Assembly (NCBI RefSeq): GCF_902616385.1
Contig: NZ_CACMSM010000011.1
Span: 1-42,003, forward strand
Reading direction: 5' to 3'
Length of the DNA stretch: 42,003 nucleotides
DNA from: an uncultured Prochlorococcus sp.
GTDB taxonomy: Bacteria; Cyanobacteriota; Cyanobacteriia; PCC-6307; Cyanobiaceae
The translations under genes were made by a program, and so were the position numbers. Below, one piece after another: positions 1 to 9,600 of the stretch; positions within the stretch are counted from its first letter, which is position 1; every line of letters begins with the position of its first letter. Under the pieces are notes generated by a model. It was not told where the DNA came from. It did no database searches and saw only the letters and a list, made by a program, of their open reading frames with translations.

Positions 1-905
1 GCAAGCCAGTAAAAAAGGCATTAATAACTCATGCTCATTTTGATCACTTTACATTTGGCTGTGAAGAATACATTTCTACTAAGGAAACTGCGATACTTCT
101 TAAAGAAAGAGTTGGGGACAATATCAAAATTAAGACTTTTGAATATGGAGAAGAATTTAAGATAAATGGAATTAATATTTCTTTTCATCCATCTGGTCAC
201 ATCCTTGGATCTAGTCAAATAAGGTTTATTTTTGCTGAAGAAAAATGGTTAATCTCAGGTGACTTTAAGCTTCAAAAAGATCAGACTTGCAAACAATATG
301 AAATAGTAAAAACTGATTATTTAATAAGCGAATGTACTTTTGGTTTGCCAATATTTAAGTGGGATGAATCAAATAAAATAGCAAATGATATTTCAAAATG
401 GATAACTAATTCACCAGAAAAAACTTCTTTACTTTACTGTTATTCACTTGGAAAAGCTCAGAGATTGTTAAACGAAATTAGTCAAACAAATTTTAAAGGC
501 AATATTTATTCCCATAGCAGTATTCACAAAATGAACAATAGTTATAGGGAACTTGGAATTGATATTAAAGATACTATAAAAATTGAAAATAAAAAAAAGA
601 TAGATGAACTTAAAGGAAGTCTAATATTATTACCGCCATCTTTAAGTAAAGGTTCTTATTTAAAAAATTTCAAAAACATTCAAACAGCTTTCGCGAGTGG
701 ATGGATGTCAATAAGAGCTTTAAGAAAAAGATCAGGATATGATAAAGGATTCGCAATCTCTGATCATGCGGATTGGGATGGAATTCTGGAAGTAGTAAAA
801 AAGTCTGAAGCAAAAAATGTATTTTTTCATCATGGAGATAGTGAAGCCTTAAGTAAATATTTAGTTGAAAAGGAATCAATAAATGTCCTTTTATTTGGTA
901 AATAA
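1..905 (+). CDS. Ligase-associated DNA exonuclease, MBL fold (5' partial)
   Basis: Metallo-beta-lactamase/beta-CASP type nuclease, probably a Mn-dependent DNA exonuclease that trims ends for the neighbouring ligase. The frame is open from the left window edge (codons start at base 3), so the true start lies outside; the first internal ATG (345) would cut off the active site. Visible metal-binding motifs in order: HAHFDH (bases 30-47), HPSGH, SGDF, then SDHADW and HHGD near the C-terminus. These match the family annotated as ligase-associated DNA exonuclease. The gene ends 2 bases before the ATP-dependent ligase and is the first visible gene of a four-gene repair cluster. Family assignment is firm; nuclease polarity and substrate are inferred from characterised homologues. 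Confidence 0.88.
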   Translation, partial: KPVKKALITHAHFDHFTFGCEEYISTKETAILLKERVGDNIKIKTFEYGEEFKINGINISFHPSGHILGSSQIRFIFAEEKWLISGDFKLQKDQTCKQYEIVKTDYLISECTFGLPIFKWDESNKIANDISKWITNSPEKTSLLYCYSLGKAQRLLNEISQTNFKGNIYSHSSIHKMNNSYRELGIDIKDTIKIENKKKIDELKGSLILLPPSLSKGSYLKNFKNIQTAFASGWMSIRALRKRSGYDKGFAISDHADWDGILEVVKKSEAKNVFFHHGDSEALSKYLVEKESINVLLFGK

Positions 906-907
906 AT

Positions 908-2548
908 ATGAGCTTAAAAAAGTTTTCAGAATTATTTGGCGATCTAGATTCAATTAATAGTACAAATAATAAAATTGAAGTTTTAATGAATTATTTTTTA
1001 TCTAATTATCCAATAGATAATTCATGGGCAATATATTTACTAACTGGAAAAAATAATAAGAGATTTATTAGTGGAAGATATTTGAAAAATCTTTTTTCTC
1101 AAATATATGAATATCCTCAATGGTTAATTGATACATGTTATTTAAAAGTTGGTGATTCTGCAGAGGTAATAACGTTATTACTTAAAAATAAAACTAATTC
1201 TAGAAAAAAGAAATTATCAAATATAAGTCTCAATGAATTACTAAGCGAAACAATACCTGCATTATCAAAACTTAATGAGGACGAGAAAAATTTAGAAATT
1301 AAAAATCTTTGGGAAACATTACCTGAAGATTACCATCTAATTTTTAATAAAATTCTTACAGGAACTTTTAGAGTAGGAGTCTCTATCGGACTAATCACAA
1401 AATCAATATCAAAACTAATTAATATTGAGGAAGAGATTATTTCTCATAGGTTGATGGGTGATTTTAAACCTTCAATTGATTCATATGAATTTTTAATTAA
1501 CAAGAATATCAATCAACAAGAGTTAAATTCCAAACCATTTCCATTTCTTCTAGCAAATACTATTGAAGATAAAATCTTCAAAAATTCAATAAATGATTTT
1601 CAATTTGAATGGAAATATGACGGTATAAGGATGCAATTAATTAAAAGATCAGGCAATGTTTCGTTATGGACAAGAGGGCAAGAATTAGTAAATGAATCTT
1701 TCCCAGAAATAGTAGAGAAAATGTCACATATAAAAGATGATTTTGTTCTTGATGGCGAATTATTAGTTTGGAATTTTAAAGAACAAATTGCCTTTGATTT
1801 TTCTTTACTTCAAAAAAGAATAAATAGAAAGTCTCCTACTAGATCAATCCAAATAAAATATCCAATTATTTTTATTGCTTATGATCTTTTAGAGATTAAT
1901 GGGAGAGATATAAGAGAAATTAAATTAGAAAATAGAAGAATTGAGTTAGAAAAATATTTTTCAAAATGGCAAATTAAAACTGAGAATAATATCTCTGATA
2001 TTTTCAAAATATGTGATTTAATCTTTCCTAAAGATTGGCCTGATGCTTTAACTTATAAAGAAAAATCTCGAGAAAATAATACTGAAGGATTAATAATTAA
2101 GAAAAAGACTTCTATATACTCCTCTGGAAGAAAGACAGGTATTTGGTGGAAATATAAAGTTGATCCTATGCAACTAGATGCTGTTCTAATTTACGCTAAA
2201 GGGGGTAGTGGTAGAAGAGCTGGTCTTTATACAGATTACAGTTTTGCATTATGGAAAGACAATGAATTAATTAAATTTGCAAGTGCATATTCTGGTTTAA
2301 CGAATATTGAGATTAAAGAGCTAGATAAATGGATAAGAAAAAATACAATAGAAAAATTTGGTCCTGTTCGATCGTTAAAACCAGAAATGGTATTCGAAAT
2401 ATCTTTTGAGAAAATACAAATTTCTAAACGTCATAAGTCAGGCATAGCAGTACGATTTCCAAGAATAACAAAATGGAGAAAAGATAAAAAAATTAATGAT
2501 GCAGATAGCCTAGAGAATGCTTATGAACTAATGAAAAAAATATCATGA
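908..2548 (+). CDS. ATP-dependent DNA ligase (repair-cluster type)
   Basis: Seals nicks in duplex DNA through an enzyme-AMP intermediate. The nucleotidyltransferase motif I is KYDGIR with the adenylated lysine at residue 236; RGQE, DGELLVW, EGLIIKK and WWKYK supply motifs Ia/III/IV/V. About 210 residues of helical DNA-binding domain precede it and an OB-fold domain follows, giving 546 residues, normal for the bacterial ligase that travels with an Lhr-type helicase. It starts 2 bases after the exonuclease stop and overlaps the helicase start by 4 bases (ATGA), so translation is probably coupled. This is a dedicated repair ligase, not the replicative NAD+ ligase LigA. Confidence 0.92.
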   Translation: MSLKKFSELFGDLDSINSTNNKIEVLMNYFLSNYPIDNSWAIYLLTGKNNKRFISGRYLKNLFSQIYEYPQWLIDTCYLKVGDSAEVITLLLKNKTNSRKKKLSNISLNELLSETIPALSKLNEDEKNLEIKNLWETLPEDYHLIFNKILTGTFRVGVSIGLITKSISKLINIEEEIISHRLMGDFKPSIDSYEFLINKNINQQELNSKPFPFLLANTIEDKIFKNSINDFQFEWKYDGIRMQLIKRSGNVSLWTRGQELVNESFPEIVEKMSHIKDDFVLDGELLVWNFKEQIAFDFSLLQKRINRKSPTRSIQIKYPIIFIAYDLLEINGRDIREIKLENRRIELEKYFSKWQIKTENNISDIFKICDLIFPKDWPDALTYKEKSRENNTEGLIIKKKTSIYSSGRKTGIWWKYKVDPMQLDAVLIYAKGGSGRRAGLYTDYSFALWKDNELIKFASAYSGLTNIEIKELDKWIRKNTIEKFGPVRSLKPEMVFEISFEKIQISKRHKSGIAVRFPRITKWRKDKKINDADSLENAYELMKKIS

Positions 2549-5031
2549 AAAATATTACGAAAAATAATAAGCAAGATAATTTAATTTCTAAAATTAAACA
2601 GTTTTTCTTCGCAAATGGATGGGAGCCACTACCCTATCAGATCGAATCTTGGGAAGCATTTTTAAATGGAGAGAGTGGAATAATACAAGTTCCTACTGGA
2701 TGCGGCAAAACTTATGCTGCATTAATGGGACCTCTATCAAAAATAGAAGATCCCAAAAATAATAAAAGTGTGAATATATTATTAATAACCCCTTTAAAAG
2801 CACTAAGTAGAGATCTAAAAAATTCCATACAATTAGCAGCTTTGCATTTTAATAAAGAAATCACTGTTGAAATTAGGAACGGGGATACAACCCCATATGA
2901 AAAGAAAAAGCAACTAGCTAAACCACCTAATATTCTTATTACTACTCCAGAGTCTTTATCTCTTTTACTTTCTAATAAAGAATCTAATAAACTTTTCAAG
3001 GAGTTGTCATCAATAATTATTGATGAATGGCATGAATTGATGGGTAGTAAAAGAGGAAACCAGTGCGAGTTATCTTTAAGTTGGCTAAGAGGTAATATAA
3101 AAAATTTACAAATTTGGGCAATGTCTGCAACTATTGGAAATATTGAAGAAGCAGCAAGAGCAATAGTTGGGATGAGCGCTATTAAACCCAAAATTATAAT
3201 TACAAATATTCAAAAAGAGATCGAAATTATAAGTGTTTTACCAGAGGAGGAAACTACCTTTCCATGGAGTGGACATCTTGGGATTAGAAGTCATTCTTCA
3301 CTATTAAAAATCCTGGATAAAAATAAAAGCACCTTATTATTCACCAATACGAGAAATCAATCTGAAAGATGGTATCAATGTCTTAAATTTTTTCTCCCAG
3401 AGATGGAAGACAAAATTGCACTTCATCACGGCTCCCTTGATAAAGAAGATAGAAAAAGAGTTGAAGAAGGGGTTAAAGACGGATTAATAAAATGGGTAGT
3501 CTGCACAAGCTCTTTAGATTTGGGAGTTGACTTCCAACCTGTAGATCAAATAGTTCAAATTGGTAGTGCAAAGAATTTAGCTAGACTTATCCAAAGAGCG
3601 GGAAGAAGTGCTCATAGACCAGGCGGAAAATCAAAAATAATTTTTATGCCTACTAATTCTTTAGAGTTATTAGAGATTAGTGCAATGAGAAGAATAATAA
3701 AAAGTGGTATATCTGAGGAAATTAGACTCCCTGAATTATCTTATGATGTGCTTCTACAACATCTAATAAGTTTGGCATGTGGAAATGGCTTTGATCCAAA
3801 AATTGAGAAAGAAAGAATTAAAAATTGCTGGAGTTATAGAAACTTAAAAAATCAAGATTGGAATTGGTGTCTTGACTTTTTAGAATATGGAGGAAAATGT
3901 CTTAAAGCATACCCAAAATATAAAAAGATAGTTAAAGAAGAATCACAAAATAATAATGAAAACTTTAAATATTTTGTAAAAGACAAATCTTTAATAAGAA
4001 TGCATAAGTTCAATATTGGGACAATTACAAGTGACAAATTTGTGAATGTCAAATATATGAAAGGTAAATCTTTAGGTAATTTAGAGGAGAATTTTGCCTC
4101 AAAATTAAATCCCGGGGATACATTTTACTTTGCCGGCAAAATGCTTCAATTTGTAAGAATAAGAGATATGATTTTATACGTTAAAAAATCAACAAAAAAA
4201 AGTTCTCTAATTCCTGCATGGGTTGGAGGTCAAATGGCAATTTCTGATCTACTTTGTGAGAGTTTGAGAAAAGAAATAGATATATGCAACGAACTAGAAA
4301 ACTATGATTGCTTAAATCCTGAACTCAATTCATTACGCCCAATATTGAAGAAACAAAAATTTCTTTCAAATATTCCAAAGAAAGATGAATTCCTTATAGA
4401 AATATATAAAACCAAAGATTTATCAAATCTTTTTGTTTTTACACTTGATGGCAAATTTGTAAATGAAGGAATTGCATTTTTATGGGCTTTGAGATTAGCA
4501 AAATTAAAACAATCTACATTTAGTATTACCGCTAATGATTTTGGATTCAGCTTAACTACTGCAGAAGATTATGATTTTTCCATAATAAAAAAAGAAGCTG
4601 ATTACTTTTTGAATAACAAAAAATTAGAAGAAGATCTAGAAAATGCAATTAATTTTTCAGAATTAACAAAACGTAGATTTAAAAATATTGCCCAAATAAG
4701 TGGACTAGTAAATCAAAATAATCCAACCAAAACAAAAACTTCTTCCCAACTTCAAATAAGTTCAAGTCTTTTCTACGATGTCTTTACTAAATATGAAGAA
4801 GGCCATCTTTTGATAAAACAATCTCATCAAGAAGTTAAAGAATATCAATTAGAAAATAAAAGAATATCTAGATCATTAGAAAGATTAAAAAATTTAAAAA
4901 TGCTATTAAACGAGATAAAAACTCCAACTCCTTTTGCTTTCCCTTTATTAGTTGAAAGACTTAAAAATACTTTAAGCAATGAACCAATAGAAAAAAGAGT
5001 AGAAAAACTTATAAAAAAATATAGTGATTAA
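2545..5031 (+). CDS. Ligase-associated DExH-box helicase (Lhr-core type)
   Basis: ATP-driven 3'-5' DNA helicase of the Lhr-core group (828 residues, the usual length). Motif I PTGCGKT begins near residue 50, motif II is DEWH near 160, motif III SAT near 194, and motif VI QRAGRSAHR near 350; a winged-helix and an Lhr-specific C-terminal domain follow. The ATG overlaps the ligase stop by 4 bases, and the PdeM gene begins on the next base after its stop. The gene order matches the bacterial cluster in which the helicase, ligase, MBL nuclease and metallophosphoesterase are thought to repair DNA together. The C-terminal third is Lys/Asn rich, as expected from base composition. Confidence 0.9.
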   Translation: MKNITKNNKQDNLISKIKQFFFANGWEPLPYQIESWEAFLNGESGIIQVPTGCGKTYAALMGPLSKIEDPKNNKSVNILLITPLKALSRDLKNSIQLAALHFNKEITVEIRNGDTTPYEKKKQLAKPPNILITTPESLSLLLSNKESNKLFKELSSIIIDEWHELMGSKRGNQCELSLSWLRGNIKNLQIWAMSATIGNIEEAARAIVGMSAIKPKIIITNIQKEIEIISVLPEEETTFPWSGHLGIRSHSSLLKILDKNKSTLLFTNTRNQSERWYQCLKFFLPEMEDKIALHHGSLDKEDRKRVEEGVKDGLIKWVVCTSSLDLGVDFQPVDQIVQIGSAKNLARLIQRAGRSAHRPGGKSKIIFMPTNSLELLEISAMRRIIKSGISEEIRLPELSYDVLLQHLISLACGNGFDPKIEKERIKNCWSYRNLKNQDWNWCLDFLEYGGKCLKAYPKYKKIVKEESQNNNENFKYFVKDKSLIRMHKFNIGTITSDKFVNVKYMKGKSLGNLEENFASKLNPGDTFYFAGKMLQFVRIRDMILYVKKSTKKSSLIPAWVGGQMAISDLLCESLRKEIDICNELENYDCLNPELNSLRPILKKQKFLSNIPKKDEFLIEIYKTKDLSNLFVFTLDGKFVNEGIAFLWALRLAKLKQSTFSITANDFGFSLTTAEDYDFSIIKKEADYFLNNKKLEEDLENAINFSELTKRRFKNIAQISGLVNQNNPTKTKTSSQLQISSSLFYDVFTKYEEGHLLIKQSHQEVKEYQLENKRISRSLERLKNLKMLLNEIKTPTPFAFPLLVERLKNTLSNEPIEKRVEKLIKKYSD

Positions 5032-5682
5032 ATGAAAAAGAGTTCTTTTAAATTTTGTTGGGATGATACCTTATTAGAGATGCTTCCTTCAAGAGCTTTA
5101 TTTCTTCCGGACACAAAAGAGTTATTAATATGCGATATTCATCTTGGGAAAGCTGAGTATTTTCAGCAAAATGGTATACCACTTACTAATAATTCAGATA
5201 AAAATAATTTCGAGAGGATAAAAAAAATAGTAATAAAGTATAGTCCTGAAAAGTTAATAATATTGGGAGATTTATTCCACAGCAAATATTCAATAGATAA
5301 AAATCTTCAAAAAAAAGTTGAGGATCTTCCTGAAATGCTAAAAACTAACGTTGAACTAGTCCTAGGAAATCACGATGTAGGTTGTGATATTAAAAATATA
5401 AAAATTTTTGATATTAGAAAATCTAAAAATATTACTTTTAGCCATGAACCAGTTAATTTTGAAAATAATAAAATCTTGAATATTTGTGGACATTATCATC
5501 CAAAAATCTACTTAAAAAGCAATGGAGATAAATTATCTTTTAGATGTTTTGCAATGGATAAGAATAAAAATACTTTATTTTTACCTGCATTTGGAGACTT
5601 AACAGGAGGATATCCCTGCAAAAAGTCATTCAAAAAATGGGCAATTGTTTCTGAAGAAGAAATTATCGAAATAAAATCTTGA
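5032..5682 (+). CDS. pdeM: Ligase-associated metallophosphoesterase/nuclease PdeM
   Basis: Calcineurin-like phosphoesterase with Mn-dependent phosphodiesterase or DNA endonuclease activity in homologues. Metal ligands appear in order: DIHLGK near residue 35, GDLFHS near 83, GNHD near 115, SHEP and GHYHP. The 216-residue length fits PdeM. It begins immediately after the helicase stop (TAA then ATG), so it is the last gene of the repair operon. No clear hairpin terminator follows; about 200 bases of AT-rich sequence separate it from the next gene. Confidence 0.88.
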   Translation: MKKSSFKFCWDDTLLEMLPSRALFLPDTKELLICDIHLGKAEYFQQNGIPLTNNSDKNNFERIKKIVIKYSPEKLIILGDLFHSKYSIDKNLQKKVEDLPEMLKTNVELVLGNHDVGCDIKNIKIFDIRKSKNITFSHEPVNFENNKILNICGHYHPKIYLKSNGDKLSFRCFAMDKNKNTLFLPAFGDLTGGYPCKKSFKKWAIVSEEEIIEIKS

Positions 5683-5885
5683 GGAAAATCCTATTAAAGT
5701 GACTTAAATTTTTCATTTAGATATACCAATTTATACTTAAAAGTCTCGTTTAGTTTTTTTATCAATTAACTTAATTCTATTAATTATCTACAAGCAAAAA
5801 TAGATAATAAAAAATTTATACAGCTAATGACCCTTTCCTTAGCAGACAATCCACGTTATAAAAAAAATAAACACATTTTATAGAA

Positions 5886-6188
5886 ATGAAAAAATTAATA
5901 GCCTTGATTTTATTTCCATTTCTTTTAATTCCATTTGCGGCAAAAGCAAATGATAATTTTTCCGTTGAGATAGAGGCACTTACACTAGTAATGGAGCAAT
6001 ATAAGGAAGATACTGAATCAAATGTTGAATTAGACATAGAAGACAAAAAGCCAAGTTACATGGCTCTTAAACAAGACGAATGCAATGCAACTGTTGAAGT
6101 TACAGAAAAAACAGGATTAGAGGTTGTAAATACTGAATCTTTCGATGTAAACGTATGCTTGAAAGAAATCTATAAAGTAATCAACTAA
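5886..6188 (+). CDS. Small secreted/periplasmic protein, unknown function
   Basis: 100 residues with a clear Sec signal peptide: Lys-Lys at the N-terminus, a hydrophobic core, and a likely cleavage after residues AKA near position 21. The mature part is acidic with two cysteines (in DECNA and NVCLKE) that could form a disulfide, and no membrane helix. No family recognised. It stands alone between the repair operon and the pst region. A short inverted repeat (GCTAA/TTAGC, about 5822-5842) lies in its upstream region. Confidence 0.7.
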   Translation: MKKLIALILFPFLLIPFAAKANDNFSVEIEALTLVMEQYKEDTESNVELDIEDKKPSYMALKQDECNATVEVTEKTGLEVVNTESFDVNVCLKEIYKVIN

Positions 6189-6230
6189 ATTAGCAGGTTA
6201 TAAAAATATAATAAAAACAAACAAATTAAA

Positions 6231-6295
6231 GAGGTCTTTTACTTAAAGAAGGTAAGACCTCGAGACCTAACAGAAAACTTTGGAACGGGTTCTGC
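6231..6295. other. Paired hairpins downstream of the secreted-protein gene
   Basis: A perfect 8-bp stem, GAGGTCTT (6231-6238) with AAGACCTC (6254-6261), whose loop can pair further around an AAAG tetraloop. A weaker second hairpin CAGAA/TTCTG follows at about 6271-6295. There is no T-run on the plus side; on the minus side TTTAATTTG follows. It could be a bidirectional terminator or a small structured RNA; the sequence does not decide. Confidence 0.4.
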
Positions 6296-6372
6296 ATAAC
6301 CAATTAATAACTTCGATGGAATTGTATAGATGTAATTAAAAGTACAAAACCTAAAATTATTTTTTTAAATAA

Positions 6373-6519
6373 TTATTTCTTCTTTGATAATGTTTGTGAT
6401 TCTTCTCTAGACATTAAAGCCTCGATTTGGGCGAGTACTTTCTGAAGTTCATCCGTCTTTGTAAGAGATGCTTCTGCTACTTCTCTTAATTTTTCTAACT
6501 GTTCTTTAGTTTTATCCAT
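6373..6519 (-). CDS. Small charged helical protein, 48 aa
   Basis: ATG ORF on the minus strand encoding 48 residues. It starts MDKTKEQLEKL and has a heptad-like Leu/Ala pattern, so it is probably one amphipathic helix or coiled coil, ending in Lys-Lys-Lys. Not hydrophobic, no cysteines, no recognised domain. There is no Shine-Dalgarno before the ATG, which is common in this genome. Clean coding-like composition over its whole length supports a real gene; function unknown. Confidence 0.6.
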   Translation of the reverse strand: MDKTKEQLEKLREVAEASLTKTDELQKVLAQIEALMSREESQTLSKKK

Positions 6520-6715
6520 GATAAATAAATTAGAAATTAACCACTTTTAAAAATGGTTTTAATACAGATTTTTCACTCCCACACAGATTCATATTCTCTC
6601 TTATTTTTATAAAGTCAAATAAATTTCCCTTTATTAAGGTTTTATGAGGACTTCCAATTAATTCTTTATTTATTATAGAAACCATAAGATTACCTGAAAT
6701 AGAAAAACTCTTAAA

Positions 6716-6826
6716 TTATGAAGTAAATACAGGCAATCCTATTGTTGCAGTAGTTATGAGAGCTCCTGCGAAAATCAAGAAAGGTAGAAATGGATAGTTT
6801 TTCAAAGATGAACTTACTAATTCCAA
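6716..6826 (-). CDS. Possible small membrane protein with TTG start
   Basis: Reading frame of 36 residues if started at TTG (6826). Its second half is one hydrophobic helix (FLPFLIFAGALITTATIGL). The frame stays open upstream to about 6890 with plausible residues (QESLGVDKQYKYL) but offers no ATG or GTG there. It may be a real TTG-started protein, a 5'-degraded remnant, or chance. It lies just upstream of the 48-aa ORF on the same strand and after the 3' end of pstB. Confidence 0.3.
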   Translation of the reverse strand: MELVSSSLKNYPFLPFLIFAGALITTATIGLPVFTS

Positions 6827-6912
6827 ATAACTATATAGGTATTTATACTGTTTGTCTACCCCTAAGCTTTCTTGAAAGTAAAAATATTTCTCTTAAAGGT
6901 AAAAATTAAACA

Positions 6913-7722
6913 TCAACCAAATTTACCAGAAATGTATTCCTGAGTAGTTTTTTCTTTGGGAGAATTAAAAATTTTCTTTGTCGAATCAAATTCTGCAAGA
7001 TAACCAACTTTTCCTCCATCACCATCTTCATACTCAATTGCATTAAAAAATGCAGTCATATCACTTACTCTTAATGCCTGTTGCATATTATGAGTGACGA
7101 TTATTATTGTGTAATTCTTCTTAAGTTCATGCATCGTCTCCTCAATTTTTAAAGTAGAGATTGGATCTAAAGCTGAACATGGCTCATCCATTAGAATTAT
7201 TTCAGGTTCAATTGCGATGGTTCGAGCAATACATAATCTTTGTTGTTGTCCTCCTGATAAGGAATAGCCACTATCATTTAATTTATCTTTACATTCACTC
7301 CATACAGCAGCTTTTCTGAGCGAACTTTCAACCAGCTCGTCCATATTCCCAGTAAAGCCATTAATTCTTGCCCCAAATGCAATATTTTCGTAGATGGATT
7401 TTGGGAAAGGATTTGGTTGTTGAAAAACCATCCCGATTCTTCTTCTAACTTCAACTGGATCTACTCTTTTGTCATAAATATTAGTCCCATCAAAGAGAAC
7501 AGTTCCTTTAAGTGAACAATTAGGGATTAAATCGTTCATTCTATTCAAAGCCCTAAGAACGGTTGATTTTCCACAACCAGAAGGGCCAATGAGTGAAGTT
7601 ATATCTCCCCTTTTAAAATTACAAAAAACATTTTTTACTGCTTCAAAAGTGCCATAACTAATAGAAACATCCTCAAGAGATAAAATGATATTCTTTGGTA
7701 TTTTTTTATTAGTTTTAATCAT
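6913..7722 (-). CDS. pstB: Phosphate ABC transporter ATP-binding protein PstB
   Basis: Cytoplasmic ATPase that powers high-affinity phosphate import through PstA/PstC. Walker [10 protein letters not shown] at residues 46-54, Q-loop [11 protein letters not shown] signature LSGGQQQR near 155 and Walker B ILMDEP near 176 are intact. The asparagine-rich P-transport hallmarks ([16 protein letters not shown]) separate PstB from other ABC ATPases. The 269-residue length is normal. Its ATG abuts the pstA stop, so pstC-pstA-pstB forms one transcription unit. The binding protein PstS is not in the window. Confidence 0.96.
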   Translation of the reverse strand: MIKTNKKIPKNIILSLEDVSISYGTFEAVKNVFCNFKRGDITSLIGPSGCGKSTVLRALNRMNDLIPNCSLKGTVLFDGTNIYDKRVDPVEVRRRIGMVFQQPNPFPKSIYENIAFGARINGFTGNMDELVESSLRKAAVWSECKDKLNDSGYSLSGGQQQRLCIARTIAIEPEIILMDEPCSALDPISTLKIEETMHELKKNYTIIIVTHNMQQALRVSDMTAFFNAIEYEDGDGGKVGYLAEFDSTKKIFNSPKEKTTQEYISGKFG

Positions 7723-8616
7723 TTATACTCTCTTAGTTGTCTCAGTAAAAGCAGCTAATATCCTTGAAAATATATTTACTGATAGTATTGATATAACAAG
7801 AATAAAGGAAGCTGCCCAGGCTAATTTATTCTGCGCATCATAAGGTTCAAGAGCAAAATTGTATATTAATACAGCCAAAGAACCCATCTCGTAAAACAAA
7901 TCTTCAAAACCTACTATGTAGTAGTAAGAAAATAAAGCAGTAAAGATCAAAGGTGCTGTTTCACCTGCTGCTCTTGCAATCCCAAGCACAACACCAGTAG
8001 CAATAGATCTAAATGCTGAGGGTAAAGTTATTTTTAATATTGTTGTATACATACTTGCTCCTATTCCTAGAGAAGCATACCTTAATTCATTTGGAACTAA
8101 CTTTAAACCTTCATCAGTAGTTTTTATAACTGTAGGCAACATCAATATTGAAAGAGCCATACCTCCAGCCAAGCCGCTATACATACTTCCAAATAAGATC
8201 TTTGTTGAAACGATTAAGGCATAAATAAATACACCTGCAATTATTGAAGGAACACCCGCTAAAACATTTACTCCGAATCGAATAAATTTTGAAAAAGGCC
8301 CACCTTTTGAATATTCAGCCAGATAAATACCTCCCCCTACACCTACAGGTATAGCGATAATTGAAGCAATAGTTGTAATTATTAGTGTCCCAATTAATGC
8401 AGGATTAATTCCTCCTGCATCTAAATCATCTCCAGGAGGATTTGGTTCTAAAGTAAATAGATCAGAATTTATCTGAGCACCTCCTTTAATAAGAATATAT
8501 GTAACCACAAAAATCAAAGGAAGTATAGCAATGAATGCACAAAAAACTGATAAAGAAGTAAAAAATTTATCTCCTACATTTCTTGATAGTTTTTTCTGGT
8601 AATAAAGAGAATTCAT
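7723..8616 (-). CDS. pstA: Phosphate ABC transporter permease PstA
   Basis: Inner-membrane permease half of the phosphate importer; 297 residues with about six membrane helices. The cytoplasmic EAA-type loop is visible around YASLGIGASMYTTILKITLP, followed by RAAGETAPL, a conserved PstA stretch. It starts 6 bases after the pstC stop and ends directly at the pstB start. Middle gene of the pst operon. Confidence 0.95.
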   Translation of the reverse strand: MNSLYYQKKLSRNVGDKFFTSLSVFCAFIAILPLIFVVTYILIKGGAQINSDLFTLEPNPPGDDLDAGGINPALIGTLIITTIASIIAIPVGVGGGIYLAEYSKGGPFSKFIRFGVNVLAGVPSIIAGVFIYALIVSTKILFGSMYSGLAGGMALSILMLPTVIKTTDEGLKLVPNELRYASLGIGASMYTTILKITLPSAFRSIATGVVLGIARAAGETAPLIFTALFSYYYIVGFEDLFYEMGSLAVLIYNFALEPYDAQNKLAWAASFILVISILSVNIFSRILAAFTETTKRV

Positions 8617-8622
8617 AATTAT

Positions 8623-9570
8623 CTAATATTTGAGACTAAATTTTTTAACTAGCCATTGAGCAAAGATATTGACAACTAAAGAAAGAATCATAAGTACAAA
8701 AGCTGCATAAAAAAGGGATGAGACCTGACTTCCATCAGCTTCACCAAACTGGTTTGCAAGCATAGAGGAGATGGTATATCCAGGCGATAATAGTGACCAA
8801 CTAAATGCATTAGAATTGCCAATAATCATTGTGACAGCCATAGTCTCTCCCATAGCTCTGCCTAGAGCTAATAGAACACCTGCCATAATCCCTGATAATG
8901 CTGCAGGCAAAATTACCGAAAATATAGTTTTCCATCTACTTGCACCAATTCCATAGGCTGCATTCCTAAGCTTTTTAGGAACTTGATTAAGAGAATCTCT
9001 AGCTATCGAAGTCACAATTGGCAAAAGCATAACCACTAAAATTATTATCGCTAAAAGTGAATTCCGACCTGCAGGCTCCGAACTGAATAAAGGAATCCAA
9101 CCAAAGAAATTATGTAAAAAGGCAAAAAAGTCTCTAAAGAAAGGTTCCATAACAAAAATTGCCCATAATCCCAATACAACAGATGGTATGGCTGCTAGTA
9201 ATTCAACAAATGAACCAACTATTTCTCTGACAAATTTCGGAACAAAATCCTCTGTTATAAATATCGCAGTTCCAACGCCTAAAGGGATAGTAATCAATAA
9301 TGAAAGAAGAGAAGTAACTAATGTCCCATATATTGCAGTAAAAGCTCCATATTCATCTTTTACTGGGTTCCATTCAGAAGTAACAAGAAAATTCAAGCCA
9401 TACCTAGAAAAGGATTCAAATGACTGAATAAAGACTACTAAAATAATCCCAAATAACACTACTGCTACAAGACTAGACAAAACTAGGGTTGTATTTTTAA
9501 AAATGATATCTATATTTTTTTCAATCCCGAATCTTTTACGATTCTTGAAAAGAATTAATTTCTCTTCCAT
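8623..9570 (-). CDS. pstC: Phosphate ABC transporter permease PstC
   Basis: Inner-membrane permease partner of PstA; 315 residues. An N-terminal cytoplasmic segment of about 30 residues is followed by six predicted helices. The EAA loop is near NAAYGIGASRWKTIFSVILP, and GRAMGETMAV is the PstC-type signature. It is the first gene of the operon and carries the Pho-box-like promoter upstream (see 9601-9634). Confidence 0.95.
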   Translation of the reverse strand: MEEKLILFKNRKRFGIEKNIDIIFKNTTLVLSSLVAVVLFGIILVVFIQSFESFSRYGLNFLVTSEWNPVKDEYGAFTAIYGTLVTSLLSLLITIPLGVGTAIFITEDFVPKFVREIVGSFVELLAAIPSVVLGLWAIFVMEPFFRDFFAFLHNFFGWIPLFSSEPAGRNSLLAIIILVVMLLPIVTSIARDSLNQVPKKLRNAAYGIGASRWKTIFSVILPAALSGIMAGVLLALGRAMGETMAVTMIIGNSNAFSWSLLSPGYTISSMLANQFGEADGSQVSSLFYAAFVLMILSLVVNIFAQWLVKKFSLKY

Positions 9571-9600
9571 TAAAAAAGTATATTTATTTAAATCTACTAA

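Noticed and set aside
6270-6303. Possible tRNA-like 3' end (GGGTTCTGCATAACCA)
   Set aside because: No matching acceptor, D or anticodon arms upstream; it ends in CCA by chance.
6574-6585. CACTCCCACACA, similar to the Yfr1 core ACTCCTCACAC
   Set aside because: The core is not exact, flanking stem-loops are absent and there is no terminator; chance match.
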